From contig OY829894.1 of NCBI GenBank assembly GCA_963691905.1, positions 1,834,992-1,898,991 of the forward strand: DNA of 64,000 bases, given 5' to 3'. This DNA comes from QGON01 sp963691905 (lineage in GTDB: Bacteria > Pseudomonadota > Gammaproteobacteria > Chromatiales > Chromatiaceae). Shown here one piece after another: positions 25,240 to 35,800 of the stretch (position 1 is the first letter of the stretch; each line of letters opens with the position of its first letter). The notes beneath the pieces are model-generated. The model searched no databases. It was not told where the DNA came from and saw nothing but the letters and a program-made list of their open reading frames with translations. A program made the translations under genes and the position numbers.

Positions 25240-26529
25240 ATGCAGCAGGAACAATTGATCGCACTGGATCGCGAGATCGTCTGGCACCCCTACAGCGCCA
25301 TCGGTGCCGACCTGCCCATCTATGCCGTCGAATCAGCTCAGGGTGTACGATTGCGGCTGTGCGACGGCCGGGAACTGATCGACGGCATGTCATCCTGGTG
25401 GTGTGCCATCCACGGCTACAACCACCCGCAGATAAACGCCGCACTGCAGCGACAGATCGCATCCATGTCCCACGTCATGTTCGGGGGCCTCACCCACCAA
25501 CCTGCGGTCGAACTGGCGGAAAAACTGGTAGCGATCACGCCCAAGCCGCTGCAATCGGTCTTCTTCGCCGACTCGGGTTCCGTCTCTGTCGAAGTTGCCA
25601 TGAAGATGGCGATCCAGTACTGGCACGCCAAGGGTAGGAGAGAAAAACAGCGTTTTCTGGCCCTGCGCCAGGGTTATCACGGTGATACATTTGGCGCTAT
25701 GTCGGTCTGCGATCCGGTCACCGGTATGCACTGCCTCTTCAGTGAAACACTGGCACAGCAGTTTTTCGTGGAGAGCCCGGCATGTCGTTTTGGCAAACCC
25801 TGCGCTACGGAGGATATCGCGCCACTGGCCGACAGCCTCAAGCAAAATCATGAAAAGATCGCAGCGATTATTTTGGAACCGATCGTGCAGGGCGCCGGTG
25901 GTATGCGTTTCTACTCGGCGGATTACCTGCGTCAGACAAGGGCATTGTGTGATCAATATGGCGTACTGCTCATCCTCGATGAGATCGCCACCGGTTTCGG
26001 GCGCACCGGCAAACTGTTCGCCTGTGAGCATGCGGGCATCTCGCCGGATATCCTCTGTCTCGGCAAATCACTGACCGGTGGATATATGACTCTGGCAGCA
26101 ACCCTGACCACCAGGGAAGTCAGCGGCACCATCAGCCAGGGAGATCCCGGACTCTTTATGCATGGCCCGACCTTCATGGCCAACCCCCTCGCCTGCTCCG
26201 CCGCACTCGCCAGCCTGCAACTGCTGCTCGAATCTCCCTGGCAAGAAAATATTGTCCGATTACAACAAGGTCTGGAACAAGGACTGGCGCCCTGTCGTAA
26301 CTTCAAGCATGTTGCCGAAGTCCGGGTTCTGGGTGCAATTGGCGTTGTCGAAATGAAGGAGCCAGTAGATATGAAAGATATCCAGCCCAGGTTTGTGGAG
26401 GCTGGCGTCTGGGTTCGTCCCTTCGGAAAACTCGTCTACCTGATGCCGCCCTTCATAATGGAACAAGAAGATCTGGCGACACTGACCAGGGCTGTGGTTG
26501 AGGTGGTGAGAAGCACATCCCCGTCATGA
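25240..26529 (+). CDS. bioA: Adenosylmethionine-8-amino-7-oxononanoate aminotransferase
   Basis: A 429-aa PLP-dependent class III aminotransferase of biotin synthesis, converting KAPA to DAPA with S-adenosylmethionine as amino donor. The N-terminus DREIVWHPYSA and DGMSSWWCAIHGYNHP are diagnostic of BioA. The PLP lysine is Lys276 in LGKSLTGGY, and LILDEIATGFGRTG gives the PLP-binding aspartate. It is not next to other bio genes in the window. Confidence 0.96.
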   Translation: MQQEQLIALDREIVWHPYSAIGADLPIYAVESAQGVRLRLCDGRELIDGMSSWWCAIHGYNHPQINAALQRQIASMSHVMFGGLTHQPAVELAEKLVAITPKPLQSVFFADSGSVSVEVAMKMAIQYWHAKGRREKQRFLALRQGYHGDTFGAMSVCDPVTGMHCLFSETLAQQFFVESPACRFGKPCATEDIAPLADSLKQNHEKIAAIILEPIVQGAGGMRFYSADYLRQTRALCDQYGVLLILDEIATGFGRTGKLFACEHAGISPDILCLGKSLTGGYMTLAATLTTREVSGTISQGDPGLFMHGPTFMANPLACSAALASLQLLLESPWQENIVRLQQGLEQGLAPCRNFKHVAEVRVLGAIGVVEMKEPVDMKDIQPRFVEAGVWVRPFGKLVYLMPPFIMEQEDLATLTRAVVEVVRSTSPS

Positions 26530-26594
26530 GAGTGGGTATGTGCTGAGTAGCATTGCCTGGCAGCAAGCAGCCAAGAGTTGACATCCAGGATAGA

Positions 26595-27953
26595 ATGATA
26601 ATGATGACTATTCCGACTTCTGATGCGGCACTCGCAGGATTGCCCTCTTCAATTAAGCGTAGCTGGATATTACCTACTGCTCTGGCTATCCTGCTGATTG
26701 CCATCAGTTTTCATAACTATTTGTTATTCCATACCCTGGTGGAGCTATTTAGCGTTGTGGTTGCCGTCCTTGCTACGGTAGTGGTATGGCAGACCTATCC
26801 GTTTTCGCGCAATAACTACCTGATGTATCTTGGATGCGGCTATATTTGGATCGCGGCATTGGCTATCGCCCATACCGTGGTCTACAAAGGAATGGCTATT
26901 TATCCCGATGCAGGCCCTAACTATCCCACGCAATTCTGGATTGCAAACCGCTACCTTGAGGCATTCCTTCTACTCTCTGCACCTTTCTTCATCAATAGAT
27001 CGTTCAACAGATATGCTGCAATTTCTCTGTTCGGATTAGTTGCCGTCACCTTGTTCATCCTGATCGTGCTGGGTAAGTTCCCGGACGCCTATATCGAAGG
27101 GCAGGGGCTCACCCCCTTCAAGGTAACCAGCGAGTTTGTGGCTAACACGCTTCTTCTCGGCGCTATAGTTTATTTGTGGAAACGTCGGAGCTTAATTGAT
27201 CCAAGTATTCTTTTCCTCATGACGGCTTCCATAATCCTGACTATCTGTGCCGGGTTCGCCTACACTTTTTATGTGAGCGTATATGGCCTTTCTAATCTGG
27301 CGGGACATATCTTTGTGCTGTTCTCTTTTTGGCTTATCTTTAAGGCTGTCATATCCACCACCCTGAAAGAGCCTGTCCGGGTGATGAGTCGCAATCTGCT
27401 AAATGAGATCGAAGAGCGCAAACAGGCTGAGACTGAATTGAAGTATTTGGCAACCCACGACTCCTTAACCGGGCTGTACAACCGTAAAGTAATGGAGCAA
27501 CGAATAACCGATGAAATACTCAGGGCCGCCCGGTATAACCATGTTCTATCGGTCTTCATGCTGGACATAGACCATTTCAAACAGACCAATGACACCTATG
27601 GTCACAAAGCCGGGGATACTGCACTCAGCAAAATCGCATCGATTGTAGAGAGTTCAATCCGTAAAACAGATTATGTGGCACGTTACGGAGGCGAAGAATT
27701 TGCCGTTGTCTTACCAGAGACTCCCCTCTCCGAGGCTGAAGAACTGGCGGAACGACTGCGTAGTCATATTGCCGATCACGCTATTTCAATATCGGGTGAC
27801 CACGAAATCAATATTACCGCCAGCATAGGCGTTGCCACCTTTCCGGAAAATGCCCAAACCTGGGATGAGTTACTGGAAGCGGCGGATAAGGCTATGTATT
27901 CCGCAAAGGAAAAAGGGCGGAACTGCGTTCAAACAGCAAATAGTGCAGGATAA
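26595..27953 (+). CDS. MASE3-GGDEF diguanylate cyclase
   Basis: About 452 aa: an N-terminal membrane sensor of the MASE3 type with about seven hydrophobic segments (motif FHTLVELFSVVVAVLA), a short coiled linker (EIEERKQAETELKYLATHD), and a GGDEF domain with GGEEF (365-369) and an RxxD inhibitory site (RKTD) five residues upstream. It should make c-di-GMP with product inhibition. Start is uncertain among ATGs at 26595, 26601 and 26604; AGGA at 26587 best serves the first two. The sensed signal is unknown. Confidence 0.9.
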   Translation: MIMMTIPTSDAALAGLPSSIKRSWILPTALAILLIAISFHNYLLFHTLVELFSVVVAVLATVVVWQTYPFSRNNYLMYLGCGYIWIAALAIAHTVVYKGMAIYPDAGPNYPTQFWIANRYLEAFLLLSAPFFINRSFNRYAAISLFGLVAVTLFILIVLGKFPDAYIEGQGLTPFKVTSEFVANTLLLGAIVYLWKRRSLIDPSILFLMTASIILTICAGFAYTFYVSVYGLSNLAGHIFVLFSFWLIFKAVISTTLKEPVRVMSRNLLNEIEERKQAETELKYLATHDSLTGLYNRKVMEQRITDEILRAARYNHVLSVFMLDIDHFKQTNDTYGHKAGDTALSKIASIVESSIRKTDYVARYGGEEFAVVLPETPLSEAEELAERLRSHIADHAISISGDHEINITASIGVATFPENAQTWDELLEAADKAMYSAKEKGRNCVQTANSAG

Positions 27954-28036
27954 CGTCTGAACTAATACATCTGAAGATTACAATTTAATTGAGGCGATTT
28001 TTCCTCTGACCCAAGTGACATTCCGCGAAAAAAAGG

Positions 28037-29097
<1,061 letters not shown>

Positions 29098-29101
<4 letters not shown>

Positions 29102-30972
29102 GCTGCCTCCTTCACTTCTGCAGCAGGCAGGTTTTCTGGCAGCCCCTCATCCAGCAGGCTCACCAGGCCTTGCTGGTTGCGACGACGCATCCACCAAAAA
29201 CCTCCACCCAGGGCCAGCAACAGGAGCAAGTTGCCTCCGCCAATCCAAACAGCGGTCATCAGCCAGCTCTCATCCTCTTCCTCAACAACCGGTTCAGGTT
29301 TTTCTGCACGTTTTTCCTCTACCACTTCAGCAGGCGATTCTGCCACTAGCATGGGTGCAGGCTCAGCTATCTGTTCGGGTTTTGGCTCAACCACAGCGGG
29401 TGGCGGCATGATGCCTTCCACCTCAACCGGCGCATCGAGATACTCGATGGACTCTCCCGCAACAGTTTTGGCATCCACGCTGACGACGACTTTTCGCGCA
29501 CCGGAAAAGGTTGTGATGTCCAGGTTTCCCAGGCTGACACCCCCTGCATCTTGTTTCAGGTCGAGAGGTATCTGATCACCCTCCGCCGTTTCAAGCCAGA
29601 CTTGGCTCTTCACACTGACAGGGTCGATAAGATCCTCTGCTGGCGTCAGGATCACCGACAGCTGATTGGGAATATCTCCGGGTTTTACCACCAACGTCAC
29701 CGGCGGAACCACTTCATAACTCATGCGCTTTTCTCGCACGAAGGTTCTCCCTTTGGCACTGATGATCAATTCACCGTTACCACTACTGAGGGACTCTCCG
29801 CCGAACCGCATGGAGAAAAAGCCGTCACCTGCCTTGGGATCGGGACCCTTGCCATCATCAAGCAGAGGCCTTGGCTCCGATTCGCCGTTATCATCACGCT
29901 GTTGAGCCGTCGCCTCGACCACATCCAGGAAGGCCTTTTTCCTGATACGTTTACCGTGATCTGTAAAGCTCGTCAGAAACGGAAGTGACTGTCCGTGAAT
30001 CAGTCGATTGGGCAGATCCGTGGTATTCATCTTGAGATCGGTGACTACCATCACCCGGTTGTCAGGATCGACCTCGGCCCGAATACGCCACTCCCCGGAT
30101 TTAGGATCACTGATGGTCAGCATGTCGTAACCTTCATCACGATGCCAACTGACTGAATCCGGTGCTGACTCAGCATCGATGGGCTTGCCGTCCGGAGGGA
30201 TAAGCTGTGTGGGCTTGGCGCCTGGCTTGTGAAACACCAGCACCGTGGTCTCGGTAATGCTGTCGTCGATAGTGAATTTGTTGTCTTTCAGAGGCACTGC
30301 ATCCGGCTTGCCCACCTTCTCGAAGATACGCAGAAAGACTCTCTGCAGCTGATTGGCGTCATTGACCTGCTCGTACCAGCCCCCAGTGGCCTCTGCCAAT
30401 TTTCGCATCAGTTCGTGATCGGCATTTTCAGAGAGCGCGATGGTATTGACGGCGACCCCCATTTTTTTCAGCCGTGGAAGTATCTTGGTCAAAATTTGTT
30501 TGCGGGACGCCTTGTTCTTCGCTTTGTTACGCGAGACATCGACCATGCCGTCGGTAAGTAGAATCAGGCTGCGGCGATAGAGTGTGGGTGGCCCTTCCCA
30601 ATCTTCGCTGGCCCGTTTCAGGGCCATCTCGATATTGGTTCGCTGGCCTGGAGAGCCTATCTTTTTCGACTCACTCCTCGCCTTCCGCTTCCACGCAGCA
30701 TCGACCTGTCCCAGTGGGATCTGCATGTTGACGTACTGACCGAAAGTCCATACTCCGGCACGCGTATCGGTGGGCAGTAATCCCACCAGGAGCCGCAAGG
30801 CGGGACGACGCAGATTCCCGGGATCGTTCTTCTTCATACTCCCGGAGATATCGATCAGGATACGGACATCCGCCTTCTCTCCCATCGCCGGTTTTGCCTG
30901 CGTGGGTGGTGCCCCCAGCCCCAACATCGCCAATATCAAAACTGGAAATATCCAACCGCCGCGCATCTTCAT
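29098..30972 (-). CDS. VWA-domain membrane protein
   Basis: A 624-aa protein with a signal peptide (residues 1-26), a VWA domain starting DVRILIDISGSM (MIDAS residues 41-45) to about 230, beta-sandwich regions (about 230-515), a proline/glutamate-rich stretch, a single membrane helix near the C-terminus (about 577-598) and a short basic-to-acidic cytoplasmic tail. The VWA domain binds a partner through a metal ion outside the membrane. It is translationally coupled to the EP-repeat protein, suggesting a two-protein envelope complex. Confidence 0.88.
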
Positions 30973-31145
30973 GCCTTTTCTCTCTTGCCGTGAAAGTCTG
31001 TCTACTCCCTGTAGTAGCGGCAGATTCCGTTAACACTTTAATTCTTTGGGGCGAACAGGCGCATTGGCCGTATGGCTGGCGCCGGAGTCAAACCAGGCGC
31101 AATAGCGGTCAATCAGTATAAGGCGTGACGGTTCGGCCCCGACAC

Positions 31146-32036
31146 CTACGAACGTAGTTGATTATAGGGAGAAGGTTTGCCGTCAGGCTGCATGTCAAAG
31201 CGCTTATAGGACCAGAGGTACTGCTCAGGACTGATCCGCACACAAGCCTCGACACCTTGATTCAAGGCGGCCACGGCTGTCTCTGGATCCGGGGAATCGA
31301 TCCCTTCCGGAACCGGAACGATATGTATGTGATAGCCCTCGCCTTTCGGCAGGCGTTCGGCGAATCCCAAAACCACGCTGGCGCCACTCTTTCTCGCCAA
31401 TCGGGAAACCAGCAAAATCGTCAACGCCGGCACACCAAAAAACCGGGCAAAAGCTGCGCCTTTGGGTGACTTTGGCTGCTGATCCGGCAGGATGCCGACA
31501 ATATTCCCCGCCTTCAGGGTCTGATAGAGACGTTTGATCCCATTGGGGGTCGTCGGCACCAGTTCCGCCCCCGTCCGCGAGCGGGCCTGCGTAATCAGTA
31601 ACTCCAAGGCCTGATTTCTGGGTGGACGGTAAAGCGTCGTCACCTTCCCATAGGTCGCCAGGTAGAGTCCGGAAATCTCCCACGAACCCAGATGTGGGGT
31701 GAGCACGATCAAACCCCGTCTCGGCTCACACTTTACATATTCCATCCCGGAGACCTCTTTCACCAGTCCCAGCACCTGCTCTTTGGGCCAGAACCAGAGC
31801 GGTGACATCTCGGCAAATCCCTTTCCCGCCTCCTCCAGAGAACGATTACGCAAAACCAGACGCTCCTTTTCACTAAGGTCTGGAAAACAGAGCTGTAGAT
31901 TGATATCCGCATTTCGGCGCTCCCGGTTGGGCAACAGGATGAAAAGTCGGCCCAGCAGCCGACCAAGTCCATGCACCCTGCGTAGCGACAGAAAGGTCAG
32001 CAAATGTAACAACGCTATGATGATTTTCGTACCCAT
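31146..32036 (-). CDS. Lipid A biosynthesis-type lysophospholipid acyltransferase
   Basis: A 296-aa inner-membrane-associated protein of the LpxL/HtrB family, with a hydrophobic N-terminus and the acyltransferase motif HLGSWE (H-x4-E), followed by TLYRPPRN and GIKRLYQTLKAGNIVGILPDQQP. It should transfer an acyl chain to lipid A or a related lipid. Which acyl position is used cannot be told. Confidence 0.9.
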   Translation of the reverse strand: MGTKIIIALLHLLTFLSLRRVHGLGRLLGRLFILLPNRERRNADINLQLCFPDLSEKERLVLRNRSLEEAGKGFAEMSPLWFWPKEQVLGLVKEVSGMEYVKCEPRRGLIVLTPHLGSWEISGLYLATYGKVTTLYRPPRNQALELLITQARSRTGAELVPTTPNGIKRLYQTLKAGNIVGILPDQQPKSPKGAAFARFFGVPALTILLVSRLARKSGASVVLGFAERLPKGEGYHIHIVPVPEGIDSPDPETAVAALNQGVEACVRISPEQYLWSYKRFDMQPDGKPSPYNQLRS

Positions 32037-32162
32037 GCCGGGAATTCTACACTGAATGATTTTATGCAGTGACTCTCTTTCCAGGGGTGGTTGTTGTTTT
32101 CGTCTGAAAACCCTCTACCATGAAGGAAAACCGCCACACTCCACAAAAGACGGGAACCAATA

Positions 32163-32591
32163 ATGACTGAGACTCTACCCCACGGAATGACACCCCAGCA
32201 GGCACTGCAGATGATGCAGGATGATCCCCGCACTGTTTTGGTGGATATCCGTTCCAGCATGGAGTTCCTTTTTGTCGGCCATCCCAAGGGCTCGGTGCAT
32301 ATCCCCTGGATCGATGAGCCGGACTGGACCATCAATCCCCATTTCGTCACTGACATTCGTAAGTTGTTGCTGGGCGGCAGTATCTGCACCATCGATGAAG
32401 GCTGCGCCCCGGTCATCCTGATCTGCCGCAGCGGCAAACGTTCGCTGGAAGCGGGCAAGGCCCTGCTGGAGGCAAACTTCACCCGCGTCTTCCATGTTGA
32501 CGAGGGGTTTGAAGGAGACCTGGATGACGACCACCATCGCAGTTCTATCGGCGGATGGCGGTTCCGTGGACTGCCTTGGGAGCAGTGTTAG
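32163..32591 (+). CDS. Rhodanese-like sulfurtransferase
   Basis: A 142-aa single-domain rhodanese. The active loop is CRSGKRS with the persulfide cysteine at residue 88. No signal peptide is present, so it is cytoplasmic and could feed sulfur to TusA/DsrE relays, which would suit the organism, but no linkage in sequence proves this. A BIME follows the gene. Confidence 0.92.
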   Translation: MTETLPHGMTPQQALQMMQDDPRTVLVDIRSSMEFLFVGHPKGSVHIPWIDEPDWTINPHFVTDIRKLLLGGSICTIDEGCAPVILICRSGKRSLEAGKALLEANFTRVFHVDEGFEGDLDDDHHRSSIGGWRFRGLPWEQC

Positions 32592-32655
32592 AAAGGTTAA
32601 AGGAGGCCGTGCCAGTGGATAGGTCGGACTCTGTCGTGGCTGTCGTTGGTTGTAT

Positions 32656-32735
32656 GTAGGCTGGTTCAAGCGTAGCGGAACCGGCAACTTCAATCGTTCA
32701 TAAATGCCCGATCCGCTACGCTTGATCGTGCCTAC
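32656..32735. repeat. REP/BIME pair of hairpins
   Basis: Stem GCTGGTTC/GAACCGGC with loop AAGCGTAGCG (32660-32685) and stem GCCCGATC/GATCGTGC with loop CGCTACGCTT (32706-32731), framed by GTAGG and CCTAC. It lies between the convergent rhodanese gene and the 3491-aa PKD gene. Confidence 0.8.
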
Positions 32736-32806
32736 GCCTTGAGCAGCTGCAAGCCCGTCTTCACAATTGAACGGGATAGAAACCGGTTCGTCGAACCAAC
32801 ACCCTG

Positions 32807-35800
32807 TCAGCGTCGACTTCTGGATCTTCTTTCTTGCGGCATAGCAGCAGCCTCGTTCGAAGACAACGACTCAGAACCGTCGCTGACTGATGTAACCACA
32901 TAGAAATAGGTCACGCCGTTCGTCAAACCTGGATCATAGTAGGCGCAATAATCACAGACATACCCGCTTGTAATCAGCGTGTAGGCTCCACCGGATATGG
33001 TACTGCGATAGACGTTGTAGCTGTCCGCGCCTAGCACAGGTGCCCAAGTCAAGAAGACTTCGTTCGGCTTGGGACGGGCCGACAGGTTGAAGATCGTCTG
33101 CACCGCGCCAGCCTGCACGGTCACCGTCAGGGTATCACTGCCGACACCGCCGTCTTTGTCTGTGACTGCCAGGGTCACTGTATAGACGCCGGCTGTCGGA
33201 TAGGTGTGGCTTGGGGTCAGAGTGCCGCTCAACGGCGCGCTGCCGTCACCGAAGTTCCACTCGATGGTATGAGTATCGACCGATCCAGGATCGCTGAAGC
33301 TGCCGCTGAAGCTGGCGGTATCCCCTTCGTTGAACATCTGATCCGCTCCGGCATCCGCAGCCGGTGCAACATTGTTCACCGTCATCGTGGCGGTGGCGGT
33401 GGCTGTTAACAGGCCGTCACTGACTTCGAGTCCAACGGTGAAGCTGGTGTTGTCTGGCTGGATCGGCAGAGTCACGGTGACGCCGGTGGCATCATCGTAC
33501 TGGCCGTCGCCGTCCAGATCCCAGGCGTAGCTGAGTGGGCTCGGGCCGCTGTCAGGATCGTTGGAGCCGCTGCCGTCGAGGGTGACGCCCTGGCCTTCGT
33601 TGATTGTGTAGGGACCACCTGCATTGGCAATGGGGACAACATTGGCTGTGGTGAGGTTCACCTGGAAGCTATCGCTGCCACTTGCGCCATCATCATCGGT
33701 GACTGTGACCGTTACGGTATAGTTGCCGTCTGCCGCGTAGACATAACTGCCTGCCACGCTGCCGCTGCCTGTGCCCTGGGTCACTGTGCCGGGTTCGACG
33801 GTGCCGTCACCCCAGTCGATGGTGGCTGTGTGGGTATCCTGCAGGCCGAGATCGGTGAAAGTGGCCGGGGCCAGGGCGATGGTGTCGCCCGGTGTGCCAC
33901 TCTGGTTCGGACCGGCCTCGACTATTGGTGCAACATTGTTCACCGTCACGGTTAGCGTATCCGTGCCCACACCACCATCCTTGTCGGTAACCGTCAGGGT
34001 GACCGTGTAGACGCCGTTGTCGGCGTAGGTGTGGCTTGGAGTCAGAGTGCCACTCACAGGTACGCTGCCGTCACCGAAGTTCCACTCGATGGTGTGAGTA
34101 TCGACTGATCCAGAATCACTGAAACTGCCGCTGAAGCTGGCGGTATCACCTTCGTTGAACATCTGATCCGCTCCGGCATCCACGGCCGGTGCAACATTGT
34201 TCACCGTCACTGTGGCCGTGTCGGTGGCTGTTAGCAGGCCGTCACTGACTTGGAGTCCAACGGTGAAGCTGGTGTTGTCTGGCTGGATCGGCAGAGTCAC
34301 GGTGACGCCGGTGGCGTCATCGTACTGGCCGTCGCCGTCCAGATCCCAGGCGTAGCTGAGTGGGCTCGGGCCGCTGTCAGGATCAATGGAGCCACTACCG
34401 TCGAGGGTAACGCCCTGGCCTTCGTTGATCGTGTAGGGGCCACCGGCATTAGCGGTTGGTCCGACGTTGGCGGTGGCGAGATTCACCTGAAAGCTGTCGC
34501 TGCCGAAGAGGCCGTCATCATCAATTACCATGACCGTTACGGTGTAGTTGCCGTCAGCCGCGTAGACATGACTGCCTGCCACGCTGCCGCTGCCTGCGCC
34601 CTGGGTCACTGTGCCGGGTTCAGTGGTGCCGTCGCCCCAGTCGATGGTCGCTGTGTGGGCATCCTCTACACCCGCATCGGTAAAGGTGGCGGGTGCCAGT
34701 GTGATGGTGCCGCCCGGTGCGCCGCCCTGGTTCGGACCGGCCTCGACTACTGGTGCGGCGTTGTTCACAGTGATGGTGAGGCTGTTTCTGCCGACTGCGC
34801 CGTCATCGTCTGTTACGGTGAGGGTGACCGTGTAGCCGCCGTCTTCTGCGTAGGTGTGACTTGGAGTCAGGCTGCCGCTGGCACTGCTGCCGTCACCGAA
34901 GTTCCACTCGATGGTGTGGCTGTCGGCTATGCCCGGATCGCTGAAGCTGCCGTTGAAGTTTGTCGTATCCCCTTCGTCGATCGTCTGGTCCGTGCCTGCA
35001 TCTACTGTCGGAGCGACATTGAGAACTGTCACGGTCAGGATATCGCTGCCTGATGCGCCATTGCTGTCGGTCACGGTCAGGGTTACTACGTAGGTTCCAT
35101 CATCTGCATAGGTGTGTGATGGCGTCAGTGTCCCGGTTACTGTTGCGCTGCCGTCACCAAAATCCCATACGATGGCATGGGTGTCACTAGGATCGGGATC
35201 GGTAAAGCTTCCGGTAAAGGTTGCTGACTGCCCTTCATTCAATGTCTGGTCAGGTCCGGCATCCACAACAGGCGGACTGTTGGTAACGACGACGTTTACC
35301 GTCACATTAAAGGTATCATTGCCGACTCCGCTGTCATCATCCATCACGGTTACGGTTACCGTATAATTGCCTGCTGTCGGATAGGAATGGCTGCCTGCTA
35401 CTATCCCGCTTCCCGCTCCCTGCGTGACGGTTCCGGGCTCTACTGTTCCGTCTCCCCACTCGATTGTGGCTGTATGGGTGTCCTGAACACCAGGATCGGT
35501 GAAGCTGCCGGCGAAGCTGGCGGTGTCACCTTCGGTGATCATCTGGCCAGAACCAGCATCTACAGTTGGCGCTACGTTGTTTACGATAACTGTTGTTGAA
35601 TCCGTGTCACTCAACAGGGTATCCGTTACTTCAAGGCCTACGGTGTATGTACCGTCGTCCGGGAAGGCATGACCGACCTGTACTCCGGTTGCGTCATCAT
35701 GCTGCCCGTCATTATCGAGGTCCCAACTATAGGTTAGCGGGTCTCCGTTGGGATCGTTGGAGCCGCCGCCGTCGAGATTTACGGCGGTTCCTTCATTTAC

